Part shown: piece after piece, positions 41,315 through 50,901 of the stretch
Layout of the letters: each line of letters opens with the position of its first letter
Position numbering within the stretch: the stretch's first letter is position 1
Assembly: GCA_024278595.1 (NCBI GenBank)
Contig: JAJRSW010000099.1
Coordinates: 92,434-156,433, forward strand
Direction of reading: 5' to 3'
Origin: Fidelibacterota bacterium
GTDB lineage: Bacteria; Fidelibacterota; UBA8477; JABMPR01
Length of the DNA: 64,000 nt
The notes under the pieces: model-generated
Databases searched by the model: none
Told to the model about the DNA's origin: nothing
What the model saw: the letters and a program-made list of their open reading frames with translations, nothing else
Translations under genes and position numbers: made by a program

Positions 41315-41483
41315 TGCAGGTTAGATATCGCCCTATGATCGCTAGCCATTATATTATACAAAATTTTAACGCTGCGATTATTAGTTTAACGTCTGAGTCT
41401 CTGGCAACCCAATGAGTTGAAGACCCCGACTGAAGCATGGGAGTGGGTTTTTAGGAGATGATTAACAATGGATTGGGAGAATT

Positions 41484-42230
41484 ATGTCCGGTCACAGTAA
41501 ATGGTCAACCATCAAGCGAAAAAAAGCGGTCGTTGATGCCGCTCGTGGTAAGGTTTTCACTCGGGTCGCAAAAGAATTAACCATCGCAGCCCGCACAGGC
41601 GGTGGTGATGAATCAGCAAATCCAAGATTACGAACTGCCATGGCGACGGCTCGGGCGGCAAACATGCCCATGGCCAATGTGGAACGAGCCATTAAGAAGG
41701 GCACTGGCGAACTTGAAGGCGTCATTATTGAAGAGATCGTCTATGAAGGATATGGTCCCGGTGGTGTGGCTCTCATGATGGAAGTCGCTACGGACAATCG
41801 GAATCGGACTGTCTCAGAAATTCGACATCTACTCAGTAAGTATGGTGGTAACCTGGCGAGCTCTGGTGCTGTGGCCTGGATGTTCGACACCAAGGGTGTT
41901 ATCCAGGTACCGGCTGAGGGCGTTGATGAAGATGAACTCATGCTGAGTGCTTTGGAAGGGGGAGCAGAGGACCTGAGTAACGAGGGTGATTATTTTGAGA
42001 TTCTCACCGCCCCTACCGACCTTAATACTGTCAACGAAGCATTGATCGAAGGCGGCTATCCTATTGAACTGGCCGAACTTCAACACATCCCCAACAACTT
42101 TACCGAAGTAAGCGCCGAGGATGTTCCGAAAGTGGTTACTCTCATGGAAATCCTGGATGATCACGATGATATGCAGAAACTTTCTGCCAGCGTGAACTTT
42201 ACGGATGAAATGCTGGAAGGTCTGGAGTAG
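41484..42230 (+). CDS. yebC: YebC/PmpR family regulator/translation factor
   Basis: MSGHSKWSTIKRKKAVVDAARGKVFTRVAKEL. Confidence 0.96.
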   Translation: MSGHSKWSTIKRKKAVVDAARGKVFTRVAKELTIAARTGGGDESANPRLRTAMATARAANMPMANVERAIKKGTGELEGVIIEEIVYEGYGPGGVALMMEVATDNRNRTVSEIRHLLSKYGGNLASSGAVAWMFDTKGVIQVPAEGVDEDELMLSALEGGAEDLSNEGDYFEILTAPTDLNTVNEALIEGGYPIELAELQHIPNNFTEVSAEDVPKVVTLMEILDDHDDMQKLSASVNFTDEMLEGLE

Positions 42231-42233
42231 ACT

Positions 42234-42722
42234 CTGAGGATTATTGGCATTGATCCCGGACTCCGAATACTCGGTATCGGTGTCATAGATTATGATGGAA
42301 ACCGATTCCAGGCAGTTTATTCTGGGGTGGTCAAAACAAAAAATAGTGATTCATTAGCGAATAAATTATCACAACTCTATCAGGGGATCGCTGATATTCT
42401 GAAGCAGTATCAGCCGGATGTTCTAGCCATCGAAGAGACCTTTTACGGGAAGAATGTTAAAACTGCGCTTTTGATGGGGCATGTCCGAGGGGTGGCCATG
42501 GTTGCCGGTCGTCATGCCGGTCTGGAAGTTCATGAATACGCTGCGCGCAAGGTGAAATCAGCGGTGACCGGGAACGGTGCAGCTGATAAACAGCAGGTCC
42601 TCTATATGGTAAAACGACTACTTAAGCTGAAAGAAGATCCGGTTACCATGGATGCATCGGATGCGCTGGGTATAGCTATTTGTCATGGTCTCAACTATAA
42701 ACTTGCTAAACTGGGGTCCTAA
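42234..42722 (+). CDS. ruvC: Crossover junction endodeoxyribonuclease RuvC, apparent CTG start
   Basis: Frame extends upstream of the listed GTG (42327) to give (CTG)RIIGIDPGLRILGIGVIDYDGNRFQAVYSG; in-frame TAG at 42228 leaves CTG 42234 as the only plausible initiator; GGAG at 42224-42227. Confidence 0.9.
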   Translation: MRIIGIDPGLRILGIGVIDYDGNRFQAVYSGVVKTKNSDSLANKLSQLYQGIADILKQYQPDVLAIEETFYGKNVKTALLMGHVRGVAMVAGRHAGLEVHEYAARKVKSAVTGNGAADKQQVLYMVKRLLKLKEDPVTMDASDALGIAICHGLNYKLAKLGS

Positions 42723-43318
42723 TGTACGAATTCATCTCTGGAAAACTGGTCAGCAAACAAGCTGATCATATTGTCATTGAAACCGGTGGTATAGGATACC
42801 GTCTCAAGGTTTCCTACAGTACCTTTGAACAATTACCAGGTGAGGGAGAAGCTGTCAAAATCTTCACCCATTTGCACGTCAGGGAGGATATTTTCGATCT
42901 GTACGGCTTTGCCCAAAAAGCTGAACGGGAATTCTACCATAAGCTCATCGCCATTTCGAAAATTGGCCCCAAGGCAGCCCTGGCGATCCTGTCTGGTGGT
43001 TCTCCGGCTGATATCAGCAATTGGATCATGGCTGAAGACGCCAAGACCATCGCCAGGACCCCGGGAATTGGCCCCACCACTGCCAAGCGGATCATCCTCG
43101 AGCTAAAACCCAAGATCGAAAAAGGTTTAGGCTTCACAGATCCAGGTCATCTTACCAGCAGCTTGGGAACCAGCAGCATTGAAGATGAAGCGATCATGGC
43201 TTTGGAAGCACTGGGTTATGCCCGTTCTGAAGTTTATACCAAGATCCGTCGGATTGTCAAGGATAGTGCCACCGAACTGACTACCGAACAGCTAATCAAA
43301 AAGACCCTCCACAAGTAA
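42722..43318 (+). CDS. ruvA: Holliday junction DNA helicase RuvA
   Basis: MYEFISGKLVSKQADHIVIETGGIGYRL; HLHVREDIFDLYGFA; GIGPTTAKRIILELK. Confidence 0.95.
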   Translation: MYEFISGKLVSKQADHIVIETGGIGYRLKVSYSTFEQLPGEGEAVKIFTHLHVREDIFDLYGFAQKAEREFYHKLIAISKIGPKAALAILSGGSPADISNWIMAEDAKTIARTPGIGPTTAKRIILELKPKIEKGLGFTDPGHLTSSLGTSSIEDEAIMALEALGYARSEVYTKIRRIVKDSATELTTEQLIKKTLHK

Positions 43319-43411
43319 AGCCAAGGGAATGCTTTGCCTCAACAGCGCTCCCTCGTCAATTTATGGCTCGTCACTCCGATCTAGCACACCTTTTGCACAG
43401 CCATAATCACT

Positions 43412-44602
43412 ATGATCTACGATAAACTGATTATTGGTGGGGGATTGGTCGGACTGGCTACTGCTCTGGCTATTCGGGCTCAGGATCCGGACTGTCGCCT
43501 GGCGGTGCTGGAAAAGGAAGCGGATTGGTCCCGGCACCAGTCGGGTCGCAACAGCGGTGTAATTCATGCAGGTGTATATTATCAACCCGGTAGTAAAAAA
43601 GCTCAGTTTGCACTGGCGGGCAATGCTTCCATGTATGCCTTTTGTCAGCAACACCAGATACCCGTTGAACGCTGTGGGAAATTAATTGTCGCTACGTCTA
43701 ATGACCAGTTGGTCGGTCTTGATATGTTACATGAGAGAGCAAGGTCTAATGGACTGGATGTCAGTAAGTTAAGTGCTGAGGAGTCACATGAGATAGAGCC
43801 CCATGTGAAGTGTATTGCAGCCTTGCTAGTGCCCTCTACAGGAATTGTAGATTTTAAGCTTGTGGCAAGAAAATATGTGGAATTGTTAAAAGCCTGGGAT
43901 GTGGACCTGTTCCTCAATTGCCAGGTCCGGGAGTTGAAAGCGCATGGCTGGGGCTATTCACTGGGCACCAATAAAGGCGTGTATCAGACGAAGTATTTGA
44001 TCTCGGCAACCGGGCTTTACGCGGATCGTATAGCAGCGAAAACCGGTAATGATCCAGAAATGAAGATCATTCCCTTTCGGGGTGAGTACTGGCATGTCAA
44101 ACCTGAGAAACGTCATCTGGTCAAGAATCTGATCTATCCGGTTCCAAATCCCAACTTCCCTTTTCTGGGCGTTCATCTGACCCGTCTAATAGATGGCAGT
44201 GTCCACGCTGGTCCCAATGCAGTATTGGCTTTCAGCCGCGAGGGCTATTCCTGGGGAACGATCAAGGGTCGGGATCTGTTGGAAACTTTGACCTATCCTG
44301 GATTTTGGAAACTGGCTGGGACGTATCTGGGGGAAGGCACACGGGAAATGTACCGCTCACTGGTAAAAGCTGCCTTTCTAAGTAGCGTACAACAACTGAT
44401 CCCGGAGATCCAGTCAGAGGATTTGGACAGAGGGGAAGCTGGTGTCAGAGCGCAGGCTTTGCGGGTCGATGGTAGTCTTATCGATGATTTTCAGCTTCTG
44501 GAACGAAAAAATGCCATCTTTGTGCTGAATGCACCTTCACCGGCAGCCACAGCCAGTCTGGAAATTGGGAAGTATATTGCCACCATGATAGGTACGACCT
44601 AG
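43412..44602 (+). CDS. lhgO: L-2-hydroxyglutarate oxidase
   Basis: DKLIIGGGLVGLATALA; RNSGVIHAGVYYQPGSKKA; FRGEYWHV; GPNAVLAFSREGY. Confidence 0.93.
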   Translation: MIYDKLIIGGGLVGLATALAIRAQDPDCRLAVLEKEADWSRHQSGRNSGVIHAGVYYQPGSKKAQFALAGNASMYAFCQQHQIPVERCGKLIVATSNDQLVGLDMLHERARSNGLDVSKLSAEESHEIEPHVKCIAALLVPSTGIVDFKLVARKYVELLKAWDVDLFLNCQVRELKAHGWGYSLGTNKGVYQTKYLISATGLYADRIAAKTGNDPEMKIIPFRGEYWHVKPEKRHLVKNLIYPVPNPNFPFLGVHLTRLIDGSVHAGPNAVLAFSREGYSWGTIKGRDLLETLTYPGFWKLAGTYLGEGTREMYRSLVKAAFLSSVQQLIPEIQSEDLDRGEAGVRAQALRVDGSLIDDFQLLERKNAIFVLNAPSPAATASLEIGKYIATMIGTT

Positions 44603-44660
44603 CGTGGGTTAGATGTTTTACCTGTCAAATATTAGCTCATATTACTGGTTTTAATGGTAG

Positions 44661-44680
44661 AGACGTTGCATGCAACGTCT
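44661..44680. repeat. Perfect 20-bp palindrome between convergent genes
   Basis: AGACGTTGCATGCAACGTCT is its own reverse complement; overlaps the stop codon of the downstream minus-strand gene. Confidence 0.85.
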
Positions 44681-46535
44681 AGAACTGATAATTTATTAAG
44701 CTGACCTTACCATCCGCTGCCGTTACCAATACTGAGTTGGCGGAAACCGGGGCCAGCATATTGACCAAACCATCACTCACCCGGTAGTGCCAGATCATTG
44801 TACCAGTGGCGCTGTCCAAACAATAGACCCGGCCATCTTTGGTCCCGAAAAATAAATTTCCAGCTTTTTCGACTATTGCAAAGGGTGCAAAATCATAACC
44901 ATACCCAGCATCTATTATCCAATCCAACTGAAACCGATCTGCGGCGGTTGAGATGGCAAAGACAGTATCGTTCATGGTCCTGGAAAAAATAGTTTCACCA
45001 TCTTCGGAGATCCCGATCATTTCCCGAACCTGATGACCTGTTTTGCGCCAGACTGTTGCACCACTTTTTAGGTCAATAGCGGTCATGGCACGATCAGGAG
45101 CCACGATAAAAACTTTTCCATGAGCGGCCACTGGCCAACAGGCAGCTGGCGAATACAAGGGTCCCCTGCGACCCTCTGACCATTTCCATAGCAAACTACC
45201 GTCTCTGATGTGAAGCGCGTAGCAGGACCCATCCCAAGCGCCAAACATGACCCGATCATGGCTAATGACAGCTCTGGTTTCGATATAACCGTTGATCTGA
45301 GAATAGGCCCAATTTATTTTTCCATTCCGCAGATTTAAATTGCGGAAAACACCATCTCCACTACCGATATACACCCTATTCTTGTGAATAAGAGGTGAAC
45401 CAAGCATTGGACCACTGGTTTTCACCTGCCATTTAAGTTTTCCAGTTTTTGCTGATAAACAGGTGATGGTCGAATCAACTGACCCAAACACAATTCGAGA
45501 ACCTTTTGGTGCCGGAGTAGCATGGATGGGTCCCTGGCCCTGCCAGCTCCAAACTAGAGCGCCAGATTCCAGGTTCAGCGCCATAACCCGCCCGCCGGTG
45601 GTACTCACAAAAACCTTATCATTTTGGAGCACAGGTGCTGAGGTGATCAGGTCACCGGTCGAAACTTGCCAGCTCAGGGTCACACCAGCTGTATCATTCT
45701 CCGAATAATCAGGAGCCGCTAGTTTTAAAGAATCACGGGTATCGAGATCACCCAGGGAGAGTGTGTGCCAGAGGAGCAGAGTATCACTTTCCGGAACCCG
45801 TTCATAAAATCTGGCACTGTCTGATGCGAGTCTGACCATGGTGTAACCGCCAGCTTGGCTGGATCTGCTCAGGGTGGATCGGCTCATAATACCAGGGATT
45901 CCTTCAAATGACCGGATTCGATTAGCATGACCATGACCGTGGAGCACGGCCTGGATGTTGAAAGGTCGGATCACGTCCCGCAGTGCATACCAATTGTCAA
46001 CACTGGGGTTCAGGGGGTAATGCATGACTATAAATATCTTTTGTCTGGGGTCAGGCAGGGATTGGAGAATGCTGTCCACCCAGGCAATATCGTGCGGGGC
46101 AATATAACCATCTCCCATACGCAGTATCGGTCCTTGGTGGATACCGATAAAACGGTATTCATCCGTTTCAAAGGTGAATCTATCACTGCCCCAGAGTTGT
46201 CGGAAATTGCCACCGCCGGAGCTGGACCATTTGGTGTCATGATTGCCGGGGATGATGTAGTAGGGGATACCCATGCTATCGAGGAGGGTTTTCGCTATTT
46301 CAAGGTTCGGACCAACATCCAACTCAGACACATCGCCTGAGACAATGGCAAAAGATACTGCTCCCTCGGTGCGAATATCCGCAACAACTGCTCTCAGGTC
46401 TGCTTCACCACCTGAAGCTCCAACATGTAGATCAGTTAGCCAGGCGAAGCTGATCTCTGATGCGTCTGCCGGCAAGGACCAGCTAATGGTTGTGATAAGC
46501 AGGGTTCTGAGGAACAGTCGCATTGTCAGGGTCAT
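44679..46535 (-). CDS. Exported calcineurin-like metallophosphoesterase fused to PQQ-binding-like beta-propeller
   Basis: WLTDLHVGASGG, VSGDVSE, GNHDTKW, HGHGHANR; then repeats such as DKVFVSTTGGRVMALNLESGALVWSWQ, IVFGSVDSTITCLSAKTGKLKWQ. Confidence 0.88.
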   Translation of the reverse strand: MTLTMRLFLRTLLITTISWSLPADASEISFAWLTDLHVGASGGEADLRAVVADIRTEGAVSFAIVSGDVSELDVGPNLEIAKTLLDSMGIPYYIIPGNHDTKWSSSGGGNFRQLWGSDRFTFETDEYRFIGIHQGPILRMGDGYIAPHDIAWVDSILQSLPDPRQKIFIVMHYPLNPSVDNWYALRDVIRPFNIQAVLHGHGHANRIRSFEGIPGIMSRSTLSRSSQAGGYTMVRLASDSARFYERVPESDTLLLWHTLSLGDLDTRDSLKLAAPDYSENDTAGVTLSWQVSTGDLITSAPVLQNDKVFVSTTGGRVMALNLESGALVWSWQGQGPIHATPAPKGSRIVFGSVDSTITCLSAKTGKLKWQVKTSGPMLGSPLIHKNRVYIGSGDGVFRNLNLRNGKINWAYSQINGYIETRAVISHDRVMFGAWDGSCYALHIRDGSLLWKWSEGRRGPLYSPAACWPVAAHGKVFIVAPDRAMTAIDLKSGATVWRKTGHQVREMIGISEDGETIFSRTMNDTVFAISTAADRFQLDWIIDAGYGYDFAPFAIVEKAGNLFFGTKDGRVYCLDSATGTMIWHYRVSDGLVNMLAPVSANSVLVTAADGKVSLINYQF

Positions 46536-46817
46536 TTCGAGCTCTTTATTTCCAATATACGCCCGGTTCGAAGCAGTTGTTATTAAATCCTCCGTTCCAA
46601 CGATCAATAAACAGCACCTCCTTTCGCTAAAAACTCAACCTGTATTCGGGCCACCAGTACGGGTGATTCCTCACGAAGGCTATTGGGAAAAATATTTGTT
46701 TTAAATAAGAAGGCAGGCAACTGTGAAATCAAGGGCTGGAAGCACATTTTCAATTTTGACCTTCTCTTATCCCCATTAGATTCAAAGCTGAAAAATTTGC
46801 GTAAGGATCAGCCATAT

Positions 46818-47906
46818 ATGAAACCAACTGCTTTCAATGCCATCCATAAAGCTTTAAATGCCAAAATGGTAGCTTTTGCTGGCTACGAAATGCCTATCCA
46901 ATACGAAGGTATTCTGGCTGAGCACGAACGCGTCAGGAATCATGCTGGTCTTTTTGACGTTTCCCACATGGGTGAGTTCTGGGTAAGTGGTCCTGATGCT
47001 CTGGAATTTGTAGAGTATGCCACCATAAATAACGTGGGGTCTTTGGAAAAAGGACAGGTTCAATATTCCGCCATGTGTATTGAGAGTGGTGGGATAGTAG
47101 ATGACTTGTTGATATACCGTTTTGCTGATCGCTTTCTGTTGGTGGTCAATGCTTCCAACCTTGAGAAAGATTTTATCCATCTGAGTGAAATAGCCCGGGA
47201 ATTTGATGTTCAACTCGAAAATGGGTCTGACAGCATCGCTCTTCTGGCGATCCAGGGTCCTGAATCAAAGCATATTTTAAAAAAACTCACCGATGCCAAT
47301 TTGGATGAATTGAAATTCTATCACTTTGGAATTGGCAAGGTGAATGACGTTGATCTGATTCTCTCGAGAACCGGGTATACTGGTGAGTTGGGTTACGAGT
47401 TGTATCATGATCCGGAGCATTCGGAAGATCTGTGGCAGGCCCTCATGATGGCGGGTGAGGAATACCAGTTGGGACCCATTGGGCTGGGTGCCCGCGACAC
47501 GCTTCGGTTGGAGATGAAATTCTGTCTTTATGGTAATGATATCGATGAATCGACCACACCGCTGGAGGCTCGGCTGGGCTGGGCCATGGATCTTGATCAC
47601 GGCGATTTCCTGGGTCGTGATGCCATCCTGAAGCAAAAGGCAGAGGGTGTTGGTCGCTTGCTGGTAGCTTTTGAAATGCAAGACCGGGGCTTGCCCCGTA
47701 ATGGCTACAATATCTATGCGGGTGAGGATCCTGTCGGCTTAGTTACCAGTGGCGGACAAAGTCCAACTCTAAAAAAGGGCATCGGGCTGGCTTACGTGAA
47801 TAAACCCCATCACAAGATTGATACGGAGCTTCAAATTGATATCCGTGGTAAACGTCTGGCCATCAGAATTGTGAAACCACCTTTCATTCAGAAAAGGACC
47901 GGTTAG
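46818..47906 (+). CDS. gcvT: Aminomethyltransferase (glycine cleavage T protein)
   Basis: NHAGLFDVSHMGEFWVSGPDAL; LAIQGPESKHIL; SRTGYTGELGYELY; GARDTLRLEM. Confidence 0.95.
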   Translation: MKPTAFNAIHKALNAKMVAFAGYEMPIQYEGILAEHERVRNHAGLFDVSHMGEFWVSGPDALEFVEYATINNVGSLEKGQVQYSAMCIESGGIVDDLLIYRFADRFLLVVNASNLEKDFIHLSEIAREFDVQLENGSDSIALLAIQGPESKHILKKLTDANLDELKFYHFGIGKVNDVDLILSRTGYTGELGYELYHDPEHSEDLWQALMMAGEEYQLGPIGLGARDTLRLEMKFCLYGNDIDESTTPLEARLGWAMDLDHGDFLGRDAILKQKAEGVGRLLVAFEMQDRGLPRNGYNIYAGEDPVGLVTSGGQSPTLKKGIGLAYVNKPHHKIDTELQIDIRGKRLAIRIVKPPFIQKRTG

Positions 47907-47910
47907 GCTT

Positions 47911-50244
47911 ATGATAAACAAAAATAAATCCATCAGTTTGAAAGATAAAAGCAGGGAAATTCTGGGCATCCTCACCATGGTCGTGGGGTTATTTGTGCTG
48001 CTTAGTCTGATCAGTCATGAACCAACTGAGGAACTAAGCATTATGCCCGGCGTCCATTTCTATAACTGGATGGGCTATGTGGGTATATTTATCTCCTATG
48101 TGCTCTTTAAAATGTTTATCGGTTGGGGCTCGTTGATCATTGCTGTTCTAATCTCGATCTGGGGCTATGTAGTCTTTGCAGAAAAAGAATTTCAACCCAT
48201 ATTCAGGTTAACGGGTTATAGCTTAAGCATTACCCTGGTTCTCATCACCCTCTTTAGCCTAATTGCAGATCAGAGTGGGATGACGGGAGAACAGATATAC
48301 CGACATGGCGGATATCTAGCGGTTAACCTGGCCCGACTGCTAAATGATTTTTTAGGATTTCCAGGGGCATTGTTAAGCTTGTTTTCCCTGGGACTGGTCA
48401 TGATACAAGCCTGGAGAGGGTTCTCATTCCGAAAACTTAATGATTGGGTGGAGGATCGCATTTCAGAGATTCGGAATAAACTAACCCTGGCTCAGAAAGA
48501 ACGAGCCAAGGCCAAAGACCTCAAGGATCGGGCGCAAGCTCCCATTCAACGCGAAGAAACCCCAGGCTCCCCCAAACCGGTTACACCTCCTAAGTCAGCA
48601 GTTGAGGCGGTTGAGCCCAGCCCACCACCCATTCAGCAGGAAGAGCGCTTACCTAAAAACCTGGGCAAGGCTGAACAGACAATCCTGAGACCCAATGAAA
48701 TTGAAATTAAAGCAGCCATTGTCGAGGATGAGGTTGATTACGATGAGACGCTGCAGCGCGTGCCAAAGCGTGAATACAAGCTTCCTTCAGTCGACCTGCT
48801 CATGGAGCCACCGCCCATAGCGGCCGGACAATCGAAAGAGATCCTGCTGCACAAGGCCGAACTTTTGATCCAAACCCTGGAGACCTTTGGCGTGGATGGC
48901 CGGGTCACCAACATTGCTCCCGGTCCAGTGATTACCCGCTATGAGGTAGAACCTGGTCCTGGGATCCGCGTAGCTAAAATAGCCAACCTTTCAGATGATA
49001 TTGCCCGGGTGATGGAAGCCCAGAGTGTGCGTATCATTGCACCGATCCCGGGCAAGAATTCAGTGGGGATCGAGTTGCCCAATGATGAACCCGAGATCGT
49101 TTACTTTAAAAGTGGCATCAATTCCCCCAAATTCTCTGAGCCGGCATCCGTGCTGACTATCGCGTTGGGAAAAACCACTGCGGGTGAAATATTCGTGGCT
49201 GATCTGGCGAAGATGCCGCACTTGCTGGTGGCAGGTGCAACCGGGTCAGGAAAGTCTGTGTGCATTAACACCATCATTACATCAATCCTGTATCGGGCGC
49301 GACCGGATCAGGTCAAATTTATTATGATCGATCCCAAAAAACTGGAACTGTCAACCTACAAGCGGCTCCAGGGATATCACCTTATCACCAGTGAATCCAT
49401 TGATGAATACGTGATCACAACTCCCAAGAATGCCATCCATGCTTTGCGTTCGGCCGAGTTGGAAATGGAGAAACGCTATAACCTCCTGTCTAAAAAAACT
49501 GTTCGTAATATCGACCAGTACAATGACCGCGCCGCCCAGGAGGGCTATGATCCCTTACCCTTTATTGTCGTCCTGGTGGATGAATTGGCAGACCTGATGA
49601 TCACTGCTGGGAAAGAGATCGAAGAACCGATCGCACGCTTGGCCCAAATGGCCCGGGCTGTGGGTATTCATCTGGTGATCGCCACCCAAAGACCATCAGT
49701 CGATGTGATTACGGGCGTGATTAAAGCCAACTTCCCCACACGAATCGCTTTTAAGGTAGCGCAGAAAAATGACTCAAGAACCATTCTTGACCAAAATGGA
49801 GCCGAAAAGCTGCTGGGTCGGGGAGATATGCTATTTTTAGCTCCTGGGGCACCTGCTCCCGTCAGACTCCACAATGCTTTTGTCACCCTTGAAGAGATCG
49901 AAGAGGTTCTGGATCATGTGCAGGAACAGCCCAAACCGCAGGAAGAATTACTGCCCGGTATTGTGGATGAACAAGATCCCTCAATTGCCGGAAGTTCCAG
50001 CGCGAGTGATCGTGATTCGCTTTTTGATGAAGCCTATCGGCTGGTCATTTTGCATCAGCAGGGGTCTGTAAGTATGATACAGCGACGGCTGCGGGTGGGA
50101 TATGCCCGGGCAGGTCGATTGATCGACGAGCTTGAACGAGCTGGAGTTGTGGGGCCAAATACCGGTAGTAAAGCCCGCGAGGTGCTGGTGGGACCTGAAG
50201 TACTGGATAATCCTTCGTTCGCTGAAGATATCCTTGATGATTAG
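47911..50244 (+). CDS. ftsK: DNA translocase FtsK/SpoIIIE
   Basis: N-terminal TM helices; Walker A AGATGSGKSVCINT; IATQRPSVDVITGVIKANFPTRIAF; C-terminal gamma domain SVSMIQRRLRVGYARAGRLIDELE. Confidence 0.96.
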   Translation: MINKNKSISLKDKSREILGILTMVVGLFVLLSLISHEPTEELSIMPGVHFYNWMGYVGIFISYVLFKMFIGWGSLIIAVLISIWGYVVFAEKEFQPIFRLTGYSLSITLVLITLFSLIADQSGMTGEQIYRHGGYLAVNLARLLNDFLGFPGALLSLFSLGLVMIQAWRGFSFRKLNDWVEDRISEIRNKLTLAQKERAKAKDLKDRAQAPIQREETPGSPKPVTPPKSAVEAVEPSPPPIQQEERLPKNLGKAEQTILRPNEIEIKAAIVEDEVDYDETLQRVPKREYKLPSVDLLMEPPPIAAGQSKEILLHKAELLIQTLETFGVDGRVTNIAPGPVITRYEVEPGPGIRVAKIANLSDDIARVMEAQSVRIIAPIPGKNSVGIELPNDEPEIVYFKSGINSPKFSEPASVLTIALGKTTAGEIFVADLAKMPHLLVAGATGSGKSVCINTIITSILYRARPDQVKFIMIDPKKLELSTYKRLQGYHLITSESIDEYVITTPKNAIHALRSAELEMEKRYNLLSKKTVRNIDQYNDRAAQEGYDPLPFIVVLVDELADLMITAGKEIEEPIARLAQMARAVGIHLVIATQRPSVDVITGVIKANFPTRIAFKVAQKNDSRTILDQNGAEKLLGRGDMLFLAPGAPAPVRLHNAFVTLEEIEEVLDHVQEQPKPQEELLPGIVDEQDPSIAGSSSASDRDSLFDEAYRLVILHQQGSVSMIQRRLRVGYARAGRLIDELERAGVVGPNTGSKAREVLVGPEVLDNPSFAEDILDD

Positions 50245-50899
50245 ACCATTTTCCCAGTCATACAGGCATCCAATATTCCCCGGAAAGCTTCTGCAGAGAG
50301 GTGTGGTACTCCTAATACTGCTAGCCCAGGTTTATGGTGCCAAGCCTCCTAAGCAACTGACCAAGGTCATTGACCATTTTATGAACATGGAGCAGACCAG
50401 CATTGAGATCAAACAGGTCATTGACTGGCGATTTTCCAGTAAAAATGATTCCATCACGCTTCAGATGGATATTCAAGGTGGCCGGAATTTCCATCTAACC
50501 CTGGACAATTTTGGGATGGAGATCTTTGTCACTAAAAATGAGATGATGACGATCAATCATTTTCGCCAGCAGATCCTGTATGAGAACGCCTCCCCGGATG
50601 CTATACTGCAACAGCTTTTTGTGGGTGGGGACCTTAATGCGGCCAGATTTAAGCGAGAGCTGAAAACTGAAGGCGGTTTGCGCCAGTTGGATTTCCGCTT
50701 TGCCGGTGATTTCTCTGATTGGGACGGTCTGTCAGTGGTGCTGGATGATAATGATGATCTCAAACAAATGATCCTGATTGATTACGATGGGAATAAGTAT
50801 CTGATTTTCCTCAATTATCTACCGGATTATGACAATTATGCTTTACCAGATATAGAACAGGATTTTCTGCATTATCAGATAGCGGACCTGAGAGAGTAA
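50237..50899 (+). CDS. LolA-like outer-membrane lipoprotein carrier protein
   Basis: Signal-like N-terminus GKLLQRGVVLLILLAQVYGA; LolA-like pattern FMNMEQTSIEIKQVIDWRFSSKNDSITLQMDIQGGRNF; ATG overlaps the ftsK end. Confidence 0.65.
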   Translation: MIRPFSQSYRHPIFPGKLLQRGVVLLILLAQVYGAKPPKQLTKVIDHFMNMEQTSIEIKQVIDWRFSSKNDSITLQMDIQGGRNFHLTLDNFGMEIFVTKNEMMTINHFRQQILYENASPDAILQQLFVGGDLNAARFKRELKTEGGLRQLDFRFAGDFSDWDGLSVVLDDNDDLKQMILIDYDGNKYLIFLNYLPDYDNYALPDIEQDFLHYQIADLRE

Positions 50900-50901
50900 T
50901 C

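Noticed and set aside
46600-46818. Possible glycine riboswitch upstream of gcvT
   Set aside because: I looked for the conserved glycine-aptamer core motifs and could not recognise them; a covariance-model search would be decisive.
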